NCBI GenBank assembly: GCA_015061765.1
Contig: SUVZ01000057.1
Coordinates: 1 to 13,425 of the forward strand
DNA: 13,425 bases
DNA from: Lentisphaerota bacterium
GTDB lineage: Bacteria; Verrucomicrobiota; Kiritimatiellia; RFP12; UBA1067
Direction of reading: 5' to 3'
Shown: positions 6,016 through 13,425 of the stretch, piece after piece
How the letters are laid out: every line of letters begins with the position of its first letter
Position numbering within the stretch: position 1 is the first letter of the stretch
Made by a program: the position numbers and the translations under genes
The notes under the pieces: model-generated
What the model saw: only the letters and a program-made list of their open reading frames with translations
Database searches by the model: none
Told to the model about the DNA's origin: nothing

Positions 6016-6780
6016 ATGTCAGGTCATAGCCATTGGGCGACAATTAAGCGTGCAAAGGGCGCAGCGGATGCCAAGAAGGGAAAAATCTTCTCCAAGCTCG
6101 GCAAGGAAATCACGATCGTCGTGAAAGCAAAGGGTGGCGATCCCGACAACAACCCCACTCTCCGTACGCTCATCGCCAAGGCCAAAGCAGCGCAAATGCC
6201 CAACGACAATATTGAACGCGCGATCAAGAAAGGCACTGGCGAACTTGAGTCCGAGGCTCTTGTTGAGGGTCAGTACGAAGGCATCAAGGGAGGTGTCGCC
6301 CTTGTCGTCAATGTTCTTACCGACAACCACCGCCGTGCCGCCGCTGAAGTCGGCAATGTATTCAAGAAGAATGGCATCGAATTCGCCAAGCAGGGCAGCG
6401 CTACGCGTCTCTTCGACCGTCTCGGCCAGATCATGATCCCCGCCGCCGACGGCGTCACAGAGGATTCCGTCATGGAAGTCGCTCTTGAAGCCGGCGCAGA
6501 GGATGTCCTCTCCGAGGAAGGCGGTTTCACGGTCAAGTGCCAGCCGTCTGACTTCACGACCGTTCTTGAGGCCGTCAAGGCTGCAGGTATCGGCGTTGAT
6601 GAGGAGAACTCCGCAATCGGCCTGGTTCCGAACATGATGAACCCAGTCTCCGATGTTGCAGCTGCCAAGGCAATCAATAAGTTTGTCGAGATGCTCGAGA
6701 ACCTCGAAGACGTTCAGGACGTCTACACGAACATGGAAACGACCGACGAAGTCGATGCCGCGCTCGAAGCCGAGGGCTAA
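6016..6780 (+). CDS. yebC: YebC/PmpR family protein (TACO1-like), 254 aa
   Basis: Cytoplasmic protein of the YebC family, which has been described as a DNA-binding regulator in some bacteria and as a translation factor for proline-rich stretches in others. The family signature MSGHSHWATIKRAKGAADAKKG opens the protein, with DPDNNPTLRTLIAKAKA and MPNDNIERAIKKGTG following (about 42-75) and all three usual domains present at normal family length (about 240-250). AAGGAG lies 7 nt before the ATG. It has its own promoter and terminator and is transcribed towards ruvC. In many bacteria yebC precedes ruvC in one operon; here the two converge. Confidence 0.95.
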   Translation: MSGHSHWATIKRAKGAADAKKGKIFSKLGKEITIVVKAKGGDPDNNPTLRTLIAKAKAAQMPNDNIERAIKKGTGELESEALVEGQYEGIKGGVALVVNVLTDNHRRAAAEVGNVFKKNGIEFAKQGSATRLFDRLGQIMIPAADGVTEDSVMEVALEAGAEDVLSEEGGFTVKCQPSDFTTVLEAVKAAGIGVDEENSAIGLVPNMMNPVSDVAAAKAINKFVEMLENLEDVQDVYTNMETTDEVDAALEAEG

Positions 6781-6804
6781 GCCCGAAATCCCTCACTGAT
6801 TCGG

Positions 6805-6839
6805 AAAGCACTGCGTGGATATTCCTGCAGTGCTTTTTT
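6805..6839 (+). terminator. Rho-independent terminator of yebC
   Basis: AAAGCACTGC (6805-6814) pairs perfectly with GCAGTGCTTT (6827-6836) around a 12-nt loop, ending in a run of six T (6834-6839) and then CTTT. It lies 24 nt after the yebC stop and 13 nt before the ruvC stop. On the minus strand the tail is only TTTCC, so termination of ruvC transcripts from the other side is possible but weaker. Confidence 0.9.
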
Positions 6840-6851
6840 CTTTAGACGATG

Positions 6852-7352
6852 TCATATCGGCTCTTTTGTGTTTATCAGCGAGTTCGTATGCACATGCGTG
6901 ATTGCAAGGCCGAGTGCGTCCGCCGCATCGTTCTGAGGCAGTTCAGGCAGAGAAAGAAGCATCTTAACCATCCTCTGTATCTGGGCCTTCTCAGCCATCC
7001 CGTTCCCGCACACAGCCATCTTCATCCTGCGCGGCTCATACTCGTACACTGGGATTCCGGCGTCCGCCGCCGCCACGAGCACCGCGCCGCGCGCCTCGCC
7101 CAGCACAAGCATCGTCCCGGCGTTCTTGCCGTAGATCACCGACTCAATGGCGAGGACATCAGGGCGGTGCTGCTCTATGAGCGACCCGACCGTCGCATGT
7201 ATATTGCGCAGGCATCCGGAAAGAGAGACCTTCGGCGCATTCTTGATTGCGCCCATTGCCACCGCCCTGAGTAAAGAGCCCTCAGACGAAAGCACTCCGT
7301 ATCCGGTGCTTCTGAGTGAAGTGTCTATCCCCAGGACGACCATGCAGTTCAT
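6852..7352 (-). CDS. ruvC: Crossover junction endodeoxyribonuclease RuvC, 166 aa
   Basis: Dimeric Mg2+-dependent resolvase that nicks Holliday junctions during recombinational repair, normally with RuvAB. The RNase H-fold acidic residues are all present: D10 in LGIDTSLRSTGYG, E70 in LAIESV, and D142 and D145 in NDAADALGLA. The substrate-contact segment YEPRRMKMAVCGNGMAEK (105-122) is conserved. Length is normal (E. coli 173). The ATG at 7352 shares one base with the TGA of rph, so the genes are translationally coupled; the ATG at 7343 is an alternative. ruvA and ruvB are not in the window. Confidence 0.95.
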   Translation of the reverse strand: MNCMVVLGIDTSLRSTGYGVLSSEGSLLRAVAMGAIKNAPKVSLSGCLRNIHATVGSLIEQHRPDVLAIESVIYGKNAGTMLVLGEARGAVLVAAADAGIPVYEYEPRRMKMAVCGNGMAEKAQIQRMVKMLLSLPELPQNDAADALGLAITHVHTNSLINTKEPI

Positions 7353-8056
7353 CAGGCCTTGACGGCGTTTTTCTGAAGCGCGAATATCTTTTTGAGTCCC
7401 CTGCGGGCGAGCGCAATGAGCGCATCTAGCGCATCCGCTCCGAACGGCTCGTGTTCGGCCGTCCCCTGCAGTTCGACAAAGCGTCCGTCATCCGTCATGA
7501 CAACGTTGAAGTCGACGTCCGCAGTGGAGTCGTGAACATAGTCCAGATCCAGCGTGGGCTTTCCGCCGCACACTCCCACGGAGACTGCGGCGATGCGGTG
7601 GATGATCGGATCGTCGGATATCACCTTGTCCCTCATCAGCCTGCGAACCGCAATCTCGAGCGCGACCATGCCGCCGGTGATCGATGCGCAGCGCGTGCCG
7701 CCATCAGCCTGGAGAACGTCGCAATCGACCGTTATCATGCGCTCGCCGAGCTTGTCCATGTCGACCGCGGCCCGCAGGCTGCGTCCGATGAGACGCTGTA
7801 TCTCAGTCGAACGGGCGTCCTGCCTGAGCTTCTTGATGTCACGGTCCTTGCGGTCGCGGGTGCTGCCGGGGAGCATGGAATACTCTGCCGTCACCCACCC
7901 CTTGCCGCTCCCCTTCAGGAACGGCGGCACCTTGTCCGAAACGCTCGCGGTGCACAGCACCCACGTATCGCCCCATTTCACAAGCACGCTTCCGGCGGCA
8001 TATTTCGTGAAATCCCGTACAAACTCTATCTTTCTCAACTCGGTGCTCTTTTTCAT
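7352..8056 (-). CDS. rph: Ribonuclease PH, 234 aa
   Basis: Phosphorolytic 3'-to-5' exoribonuclease that trims tRNA 3' ends, acting as a hexamer of the RNase PH/PNPase fold. Conserved blocks include VPPFLKGSGKGWVTAEYSML, EIQRLIGRSLRA, LQADGGTRCASITGG (phosphate site), and DLDYVHDSTADVDFNVVMT with its two catalytic-site Asp residues, then VELQGTAE. The ATG at 8056 is preferred over the TTG at 8065 because AGGA lies 9 nt before it. The usual N-terminal MRxDGR motif is missing: the protein begins MKKSTELRKIEF, and no in-frame upstream codons restore it. It ends overlapping ruvC and follows the TPR-like gene after a 90-nt gap with no clear terminator. Confidence 0.93.
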   Translation of the reverse strand: MKKSTELRKIEFVRDFTKYAAGSVLVKWGDTWVLCTASVSDKVPPFLKGSGKGWVTAEYSMLPGSTRDRKDRDIKKLRQDARSTEIQRLIGRSLRAAVDMDKLGERMITVDCDVLQADGGTRCASITGGMVALEIAVRRLMRDKVISDDPIIHRIAAVSVGVCGGKPTLDLDYVHDSTADVDFNVVMTDDGRFVELQGTAEHEPFGADALDALIALARRGLKKIFALQKNAVKA

Positions 8057-8146
8057 TTCAATCAATCCTGTTGTCGGCCTGTGGTGGTCTGGCCTCCTGT
8101 CCCATCACTCCTCATATCGCCATGAAAGGGACGGGAAGCCGCTGAA

Positions 8147-8956
8147 TCAGCGCCACTGCATGCGCTGGCGCTGCATTTTGACCTTAGGCTCCTCAAGCCC
8201 CAGCGCCCACCATGTATCGCCAATGTTTGTATTGGAGAAATGGGCGACACGGTTGTTGGCCAAAGCTTCGCGGTTTGCCTTTAGCGTCTCGTTGTCGCTG
8301 TTCTTGAGGGCATCGTTCAAAGCCTTGAACGCCTCGTCGATCTCTCCCCGCTGAACGAGAATCCACGTCCAAGCGGCGGCGATGAGCACGTTCTGGTTGT
8401 AGCGCAGACGCTTCCTGCCCTTGTCGTAGACCTTCCTGATCTCGTCGGTTGGCTTTCCGAGTGTATGATAACGGGCCATCTTCATGGCATACATCGTGGG
8501 ATCGACGAAAAGAGCCCTGTCCATCAACTGGTCGCACTTGCGGTACTCCTTGATCATCCAGTACAGCTGAAACTGCGCAGTGGCGATCTGGCGTTTCATC
8601 ATCGGCACCCAGTTGTCAAACCTGTGAAGTGGTTCGGTAAGTGTGAGCGCCTCAAGAACAAACCTGCGCTGATCGCGTGCAATCTCGTTCTGGGCCTCCT
8701 GAATGGATCCCGGCGGACGCGTCTGCCAACGCTGCGTCTTGGCCTGAACCGCCTTCTGTCCCTCCAGAAGAACGGTCTCGACGGCCTTCATGGCAGCCTT
8801 CACCTTCTTCTGGAGGATAAAGCCTATGGACATCTGAACCACGCCGAACCCGAGCACTCCGAAGAAGATGCTCCAGCCATAGCCAAACGCGTCGGTGAAA
8901 TACAGCGCGAGCCCCGTGCCCAGTCCGCAGGATACCGCGATAATCAAAGAGAACAT
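8147..8956 (-). CDS. Membrane-anchored TPR-like protein of unknown function, 269 aa
   Basis: Two hydrophobic helices (about 2-20 and 26-48) anchor the N terminus. The rest (50-269) is soluble and helical, with segments at 123-157 and 186-220 that have the spacing and Ala/Tyr/Leu pattern of tetratricopeptide repeats (RALFVDPTMYAMKMARYH; TWILVQRGEIDEAFKALNDAL). GGAGG is placed 7 nt before the ATG, inside the end of uap, with which it overlaps by 13 nt, so the two are co-translated. The C terminus is basic (KVKMQRQRMQWR). No catalytic motif is seen. Its job could be to hold partners at the inner membrane; this is inference. Confidence 0.85.
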   Translation of the reverse strand: MFSLIIAVSCGLGTGLALYFTDAFGYGWSIFFGVLGFGVVQMSIGFILQKKVKAAMKAVETVLLEGQKAVQAKTQRWQTRPPGSIQEAQNEIARDQRRFVLEALTLTEPLHRFDNWVPMMKRQIATAQFQLYWMIKEYRKCDQLMDRALFVDPTMYAMKMARYHTLGKPTDEIRKVYDKGRKRLRYNQNVLIAAAWTWILVQRGEIDEAFKALNDALKNSDNETLKANREALANNRVAHFSNTNIGDTWWALGLEEPKVKMQRQRMQWR

Positions 8957-10260
8957 GGATCAACCTCCAAAAGAGCGTCGCCCTCGATCAAAACTCCGCG
9001 TTCCGCAAGCTGGCGACGCCATTTCGCCTGCATGTCGGCCTTGCATGTGGCAGGGGAATCGGAACCTTCAGCATTTTTGACGGGCGAGAACTCATCCTTC
9101 TGGTCAAAGGCGAGAAACGCCGCCTTCTTGGCATCGGGAAGGATGTCGAAGATGAACTTCTCAAACTTGTAGCCGTTGGGCTCCGTGGCCTTTACGACAT
9201 CGCCCTTCTCGTTCACCATCGCAATCTTCTTGTGCGCAAGGTGCAACGGCATCGGCTTCATCGCCTCGCGCTCAAGAAACGCCCTGTCGAACACATGGAT
9301 CGCAGGCGAGCCGTACAGAAAATACAGATTTCCGTCCTTGCCCTTGCGCCTGCACTGTTCATCGGTCATCTCTGTGTACTCGACCATCCTGAACACCCTG
9401 CCGAACTTCATCGGCATGCCGACCTTCTCAAATGGATCGCGTTTCGCGCAGAGCTTGAGCGTATATTCGCTCTTCTCCAGGACATGGTATCCGATGAATG
9501 CCTCGTCGGCGATCTCAACGAGTGGATTGTCCACCTGGAAGAAGAACACCGACTTGATTCCGCGCTTCTTCATGTCCGCAAGCGCACCGGAACTCTTGAG
9601 CGCAGCAAGGAGACCGCCGTGTCCGTCAGGCGACATGAACACATGCCCCGGCTCATCAAGGATGATCTTGCCGTCAGACGTCATTCCCGGCCACATTCCC
9701 TGCTTGAAGAAGAAGATGTCTTCACGGTCGAGACCAAACCAGTCGTTTTCCCTGAAGCACGCCACCGTGGCGTCGTAGTTCGCCTCGGACGTCATGATGT
9801 AGAACGGAACGGACTTGCCGTATTCCAGGGTCTTGGCCAGCACCTTGCGCGCATGGAAATGGAACAGCGGACTGTTCGTGACGGGACCGATCGGATAGGC
9901 GCCCTTCGGTCCATCGAAACCAAGGCGCGAGCCTTGTCCGCCAGCGACAAGCAGAACCGCCACACGGCCGGCCTCCAGCTCCTTGATGCCGGCCGCTAGT
10001 GCCGACACATACGCCTTGCCCTTAAGGTCAGCGACCTTTGGAGCGGTCGGCGCAACGGCGCGCTTTGCGCCCTTCCTGGCTGTATCAGCTGCGGCGAAAG
10101 CGGGAAGCATGGCCCTGCATCTCGCCAATTCCGTGAAATCAATCGTGGCAACCTGCGCCAGCAGAGCCTTGCGCGCCTTGGCGCCCAACTTGCCCCAGAA
10201 GTTCAGGACATGTCCCTGTCCATTCTCTTCCAGTCTTTTTTTAGCTTCAGAATAATTCAT
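8944..10260 (-). CDS. Eukaryote-type UDP-N-acetylglucosamine pyrophosphorylase (UDPGP family), 438 aa
   Basis: Cytoplasmic nucleotidyltransferase expected to make UDP-GlcNAc (or a related UDP-sugar) from UTP and hexosamine-1-phosphate, for peptidoglycan and lipid A. The nucleotide-binding loop is LLVAGGQGSRLGFDGPKG (103-120). MSPDGHGGL (209-217) and QVDNPL (242-247) match the UAP/AGX sugar and metal sites, and the C-terminal FEKFIFDILP (367-376) with DEFSPVKNAEG (389-399) is typical of eukaryotic UAP and unlike bacterial GlmU. The ATG at 10260 is preferred over the TTG at 10269; the ribosome site is weak. It is the first gene after the promoter at 10348-10376. Substrate choice between GlcNAc-1-P, GalNAc-1-P and Glc-1-P cannot be fixed from sequence. 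Confidence 0.9.
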   Translation of the reverse strand: MNYSEAKKRLEENGQGHVLNFWGKLGAKARKALLAQVATIDFTELARCRAMLPAFAAADTARKGAKRAVAPTAPKVADLKGKAYVSALAAGIKELEAGRVAVLLVAGGQGSRLGFDGPKGAYPIGPVTNSPLFHFHARKVLAKTLEYGKSVPFYIMTSEANYDATVACFRENDWFGLDREDIFFFKQGMWPGMTSDGKIILDEPGHVFMSPDGHGGLLAALKSSGALADMKKRGIKSVFFFQVDNPLVEIADEAFIGYHVLEKSEYTLKLCAKRDPFEKVGMPMKFGRVFRMVEYTEMTDEQCRRKGKDGNLYFLYGSPAIHVFDRAFLEREAMKPMPLHLAHKKIAMVNEKGDVVKATEPNGYKFEKFIFDILPDAKKAAFLAFDQKDEFSPVKNAEGSDSPATCKADMQAKWRRQLAERGVLIEGDALLEVDPCSL

Positions 10261-10347
10261 TTTGATCAACTTTCATTGTCTGCAATCACATCCAGCAGAG
10301 ATCAGCTCCAAAACCACCGATCCCGCCAACATATGATACGGGTGGAG

Positions 10348-10376
10348 ATTATATCAAACATGAAACGCTCAAACAA
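10348..10376 (-). promoter_or_regulatory. Extended -10 promoter for the uap gene group
   Basis: On the minus strand TTGTTT (10376-10371), a 17-bp spacer and a perfect TATAAT (10353-10348) preceded by TG one base away form an extended -10 promoter. Transcription would start near 10341, giving an 81-nt leader before the uap ATG. No riboswitch fold is apparent in that leader. Confidence 0.75.
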
Positions 10377-10383
10377 CTGCCTG

Positions 10384-11331
10384 TCAGAACCCGGGAAGGT
10401 CAAGCTGACCTGCCACTGTGATCTTCTGGCCATTGTCCAAGGACGGATCGGAGGTGTCGTACACAACAAACTTGAACCCCTGAAAACGCTTTACGAGCTC
10501 CTCGCGTATGTAATTGGATACGGCCCGCACATTGCCCGGATCATCGTCGGAGAAGCCTACGGCCACGGACCTGCCGAGCCCTCCGGTGCGCTTGAGGACA
10601 TGAAACACGTGCTCCACGAAATCCTTGATCGCGAACTCCTTCGCCAGTTCCGGGCGCTCCGCCCCGGATGCCACCTCGTAGCGTTCGCCGAAGACCTCGT
10701 CGGACTTCAGCTGCTCGAAGAAACCGGGATTGGTCACGGCATGGTAGCGGCACATCGAAAGATAGTAGTCCAGCTCCTCCTCATCGGTGCCGAACTCGGT
10801 CATTCTGTCCAGCCACCAGCGGTATCCGCGGAGCGAACGCATCATCGCCGTACGCTCATCTGGAGTCAGAACCTCATCGATGAATATCTTCACTGCCTCG
10901 CGAAGCGTTTCCGGCTCGTGTCCGCGCGCCGTCACTATCGCGAAGATGCGCCCCTCACGGAGCGTCTTGCGCAGCGTCTCGAAACTGGGCCCCGGCTTCT
11001 CTCCGGCCTTTATGCGGTCAAGTGCGGCCCGCGTGTCCCGGAGAAACGAAATGTCTCCGGACGATTCGTCCACGACATCCTGAAACTCGCGGAACGCCTC
11101 CGCCCGGCCGCCCGGCGGCATCCTGTAGCCGGGGTCCGTGCGCACAATGGAGAATACGCTCGTGGAGACCTCCACCGGACGCCATATTCCGTCGTCATCC
11201 CGCTTCTCGAGATGTATCTTCGTCGGCATGTGGAGAATGTTGTCATCCCAGTCGAAGATGTAGAATTTGAAGTCACGGGTGGTGACATCATAGTTCACGT
11301 CGGAACGGTATGGCTCCTGGGTCTCTATCAT
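10384..11331 (-). CDS. HAD-fold protein of unknown specificity, 315 aa
   Basis: Haloacid dehalogenase-like motifs are in order: motif I FYIFDWDDN (D27, D29), motif II AIVTARG (T134), a candidate motif III Lys near 247, and motif IV VGFSDDDPGN (D262-D264). These would support Mg2+-dependent phosphoryl transfer on D27. Between motif I and II sits an insertion of about 95 residues with charged helices, and between II and IV another 115, so the caps are unusually large. The DWDDN form of motif I differs from the common DxDGT. No signal peptide. The ATG overlaps the lnt stop by 4 nt (ATGA), so it is translationally coupled to lnt. Substrate unknown. Confidence 0.8.
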   Translation of the reverse strand: MIETQEPYRSDVNYDVTTRDFKFYIFDWDDNILHMPTKIHLEKRDDDGIWRPVEVSTSVFSIVRTDPGYRMPPGGRAEAFREFQDVVDESSGDISFLRDTRAALDRIKAGEKPGPSFETLRKTLREGRIFAIVTARGHEPETLREAVKIFIDEVLTPDERTAMMRSLRGYRWWLDRMTEFGTDEEELDYYLSMCRYHAVTNPGFFEQLKSDEVFGERYEVASGAERPELAKEFAIKDFVEHVFHVLKRTGGLGRSVAVGFSDDDPGNVRAVSNYIREELVKRFQGFKFVVYDTSDPSLDNGQKITVAGQLDLPGF

Positions 11332-12878
11332 CGATCCCCCGCATGCACAACAACGGTCTCCACCATCACACCGCGGTCATCCACGACCAATCGCCCCGAC
11401 GAGTCCGTCAGCCAGTTTGCCGATCCGTCAGGGCGTATCACTCCCGTAACGCCGGAGTTGCCCACCCGCACGACGGGGAGTCCCGTCTCAATCGCCCGAA
11501 GCACCGCTTGTGCGGCATGCGCCTCAGCCTCCGAACTGTTCGAGAACCAGCTGTCGTTCGTGACAAGCACAATCAGGTCCGCACCCATGCGCTCTGCCTG
11601 CGAAGCCAATCGCGGATCCGTGTCTTCGTAGCAGATGAGCGGAGCCACCTTCACCTCGTGGCCGCCAGACGTCGTGAGGGTGAACAATTTCGGTTCGCCG
11701 GGATGGAGCGAAACCCCTATCGGGGAAAGCTTCTGGAGCGCGGGAATCGTCTTGTCAAAGGGTATGTATTCGCCGAAAGGAACCAGATGCTGCTTGTGAT
11801 ATGCGTCGACGAACAGAGCGCCCTTCTCCCCGTCCTTGGCGTAAAGGGCCGCAGCATTGTACGTGCGGTTCGAAACGATGTCGTCACCGCCGGCTATCAG
11901 ATACCTCGCCCCCGAACGGTCGAGAAACGCCCGAACCACATCCTGGGCCCTGAACGAACGCACCGAACCGAACTCCGCCATGGCAGACTCAGCCAGCACG
12001 ACAAGGTCCGGCTTGACGGCCGCTACGGAATCGAGCAGACGGCCAAAGGCCTCATAGGCATCCTCCCTGGGACCGGGCTTGAAGCAGCAGGCCGCATTGC
12101 GCTGCACCAACGCAACTCGAAGATGCACCGGACTGGCCGCGCGGACGGACGCCTCGTCGCGCACCATCCTGTTCCCGACGCTGAGACATCCCAATATGAA
12201 AAGAAGAGGGAGTCCCGTCTCTCCTATCTGAACCAGACGACGAATCCCCCTGGAACCTGACGCGGTCTGCGAGGTCCATCCCATCACCGGGGCAAAGACG
12301 CGCACAAGCAGAGTGGCGAAGACACCGTTCAGAAGCACCACAAGCGCAGAAACCAGATACACGCCGCCGAACCGCGCCGGCGAGGCGAACGACGGCATTC
12401 CGGCAAATGCCGTGCCCAAATAGTTCCATGCGAACCCGCTGAGGAGCGTCGCGCGCAGATATTCCAGCGCGGCCCATATTACAGCCTCCGCGAAAATGCA
12501 TCCTACGGACGGAAGCCGGCGCACTTCACCGCGTTTGCGCCAGAGAAACGACGACAGCCAGCCATACGCCGCAAAATACAGCGCACAGTAGGCCGCAAGG
12601 GCGAACCAGCCGAGAACGACAAGCGGCCAGGGACCGTTGTTCTTTATGATCGCCGGCATCCAGGACAGGGAAAGCATCCAGTAGCAGAGTCCGGACAGGA
12701 AGAATGCCGCGGCCGAGACGCGTGGCGAACATGTGCGCGACACCACAATCAGCGGCACCAGCGCGACAAGTATGCTGAACGTCTCGGAATGCGGCGGATA
12801 CGCCGCCCACAGGAGAAGCGCCGAAACAACGGACGCGACTCCGCAAAGCATGTTCCTTTTGCCGACGCCCGCAGTCAC
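11328..12878 (-). CDS. lnt: Apolipoprotein N-acyltransferase, 516 aa
   Basis: Inner-membrane enzyme that N-acylates the diacylglyceryl-Cys of lipoproteins, the last step of maturation after Lgt and LspA, and typical of diderm bacteria. Several membrane segments occupy residues 10-235. The periplasmic nitrilase-like domain follows (about 250-490) with the E-K-C triad E297 (VVLAES), K362 (AYHKQHLVPFGEYIPF, also E370) and C416 (LICYED). Length matches E. coli (512). The start is a GTG at 12878 overlapping the tyrS stop by 4 nt (GTGA), with AAGG about 10 nt upstream; the ATG at 12851 is an alternative. A final hydrophobic helix after the nitrilase domain is not evident, since the protein ends soon after VVVHAG. 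Confidence 0.95.
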   Translation of the reverse strand: MTAGVGKRNMLCGVASVVSALLLWAAYPPHSETFSILVALVPLIVVSRTCSPRVSAAAFFLSGLCYWMLSLSWMPAIIKNNGPWPLVVLGWFALAAYCALYFAAYGWLSSFLWRKRGEVRRLPSVGCIFAEAVIWAALEYLRATLLSGFAWNYLGTAFAGMPSFASPARFGGVYLVSALVVLLNGVFATLLVRVFAPVMGWTSQTASGSRGIRRLVQIGETGLPLLFILGCLSVGNRMVRDEASVRAASPVHLRVALVQRNAACCFKPGPREDAYEAFGRLLDSVAAVKPDLVVLAESAMAEFGSVRSFRAQDVVRAFLDRSGARYLIAGGDDIVSNRTYNAAALYAKDGEKGALFVDAYHKQHLVPFGEYIPFDKTIPALQKLSPIGVSLHPGEPKLFTLTTSGGHEVKVAPLICYEDTDPRLASQAERMGADLIVLVTNDSWFSNSSEAEAHAAQAVLRAIETGLPVVRVGNSGVTGVIRPDGSANWLTDSSGRLVVDDRGVMVETVVVHAGDR

Positions 12879-13425
12879 GACTGCGAGACCTTGAGCAGGA
12901 AGTGGTTCTTCTTGCCGCTTCTGAGCACGGCGACGCGTCCGCCAGCAAGGTCATCCTCGGCCAGGGTACGCTTGTCATCGACCTTGCTGCCGTTGAGCGA
13001 AAGGCCGCCCTGCTGCGCCATGCGACGCGCCTCTCCGTTGGACTTGAACATTCCGGCCTTGGCGGCGATCATGAACACCGGCATGCCGACGCATTCTGCC
13101 TTGGCGACCTCTGCGGACTTGACGTCCTTGAAGATGGTCTCGAGTTCCTCGGCCGTCTTTCCCTCGACCGAACCGCCGAAAAGGGTCTGCGTCGCGCCCT
13201 GGGCGGTCTTGAGTCCGGCCTCGCCATGGACGAGCAGCGTAATCTCCTCGGCAAGAGCCTTCTGTGGAATGCGCGCCTCGGGATTGGCCTTCATCTGCTC
13301 CTCAAGGGCGGCGATTTCATCAAGCGACTTGAGCGAGAACACCTTCAGGTATCGGATGACGTCCGCATCCGCCGCGCGGAGGAAGTACTGGTACCAGTCA
13401 TAGACCGACGTCATGGACGCATCCA
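12875..13425 (-). CDS. tyrS: Tyrosine--tRNA ligase, C-terminal 182 residues (5' end outside window)
   Basis: Class I synthetase charging tRNA-Tyr. The frame is open to the window edge and its first visible residues, DASMTSVYDWYQYF, correspond to the stretch just after the KMSKS loop, so the Rossmann fold with the HIGH motif lies outside. ADADVIRYLKVFS, LAEEITLLVHGE and TLFGGS are conserved TyrRS segments of the anticodon-binding helical domain. The last 65 residues (about 115-180) form an S4-type RNA-binding domain (FKSNGEARRMAQQGGLSLNG, then RSGKKNHFLLKV). The stop overlaps the start of lnt by 4 nt, placing tyrS first of the three linked genes seen here. Confidence 0.95.
   Translation of the reverse strand, partial: DASMTSVYDWYQYFLRAADADVIRYLKVFSLKSLDEIAALEEQMKANPEARIPQKALAEEITLLVHGEAGLKTAQGATQTLFGGSVEGKTAEELETIFKDVKSAEVAKAECVGMPVFMIAAKAGMFKSNGEARRMAQQGGLSLNGSKVDDKRTLAEDDLAGGRVAVLRSGKKNHFLLKVSQS

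Noticed and set aside
8066..8146. Possible terminator between the TPR-like gene and rph
   Set aside because: Only short GGCC self-pairs are present and no T-run follows on the minus strand, so read-through is more likely.
10210..11631. 473-residue plus-strand frame spanning the HAD gene
   Set aside because: It is long only because it is antisense to GC-rich codons; it crosses three real minus-strand features, including the uap promoter, and shows no family motif.

Overview
The window joins the edge of an integrated phage-like element (about 1-3850, all genes on the minus strand) to a stretch of ordinary bacterial chromosome (about 4900-13425). No rRNA, intact tRNA or CRISPR array is visible. 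The organism cannot be named from sequence alone. A bacterium of the Verrucomicrobia/Lentisphaerae/Kiritimatiellae (PVC) type is my best guess. It rests on a eukaryote-type UDP-N-acetylglucosamine pyrophosphorylase, a GH16-CBM6 polysaccharidase remnant, and a palindrome TGTTC-N4-GAACA that matches the LexA motif I remember for Verrucomicrobia. The presence of lnt implies a diderm envelope with triacylated lipoproteins.

Left part, 1-3850: a 5' fragment of a long protein with Gly/Ala-rich hydrophobic segments (1-768), a 308-residue Lys/Glu/Gln-rich helical protein (892-1818) and a tyrosine recombinase (2079-3302). The spaces between them are full of palindromes: two GC-rich hairpins (797-899), the LexA-box-like palindrome (1909-1930), several hairpins and an 18-bp direct repeat (1931-2064). 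The recombinase keeps the catalytic Arg, Lys and Tyr, but both active-site His positions are substituted. Between 3303 and 3855 I see no convincing gene, only a dyad upstream of the integrase and a tRNA-like fragment (3510-3568) that could mark an attachment site.

Middle part, 3856-5913: a RAYT-type single-strand transposase (HUH + Tyr) is followed on its upstream side by an 11-bp iteron array that folds back into a 24-bp perfect inverted repeat (4774-4844). Next comes the 3' remnant of a GH16-Ig-CBM6 gene whose catalytic part is gone.

Right part, 5917-13425: yebC on the plus strand has its own promoter and a strong terminator, and converges on two minus-strand gene groups. The first (uap, a TPR-like membrane protein, rph, ruvC) starts at an extended -10 promoter at 10348-10376. 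The second (tyrS, lnt, an uncharacterised HAD-fold protein) is joined by 4-nt start/stop overlaps and its 5' end lies outside the window. The right part is housekeeping: tRNA charging, lipoprotein acylation, UDP-GlcNAc supply, tRNA 3' trimming, Holliday junction cleavage and YebC.
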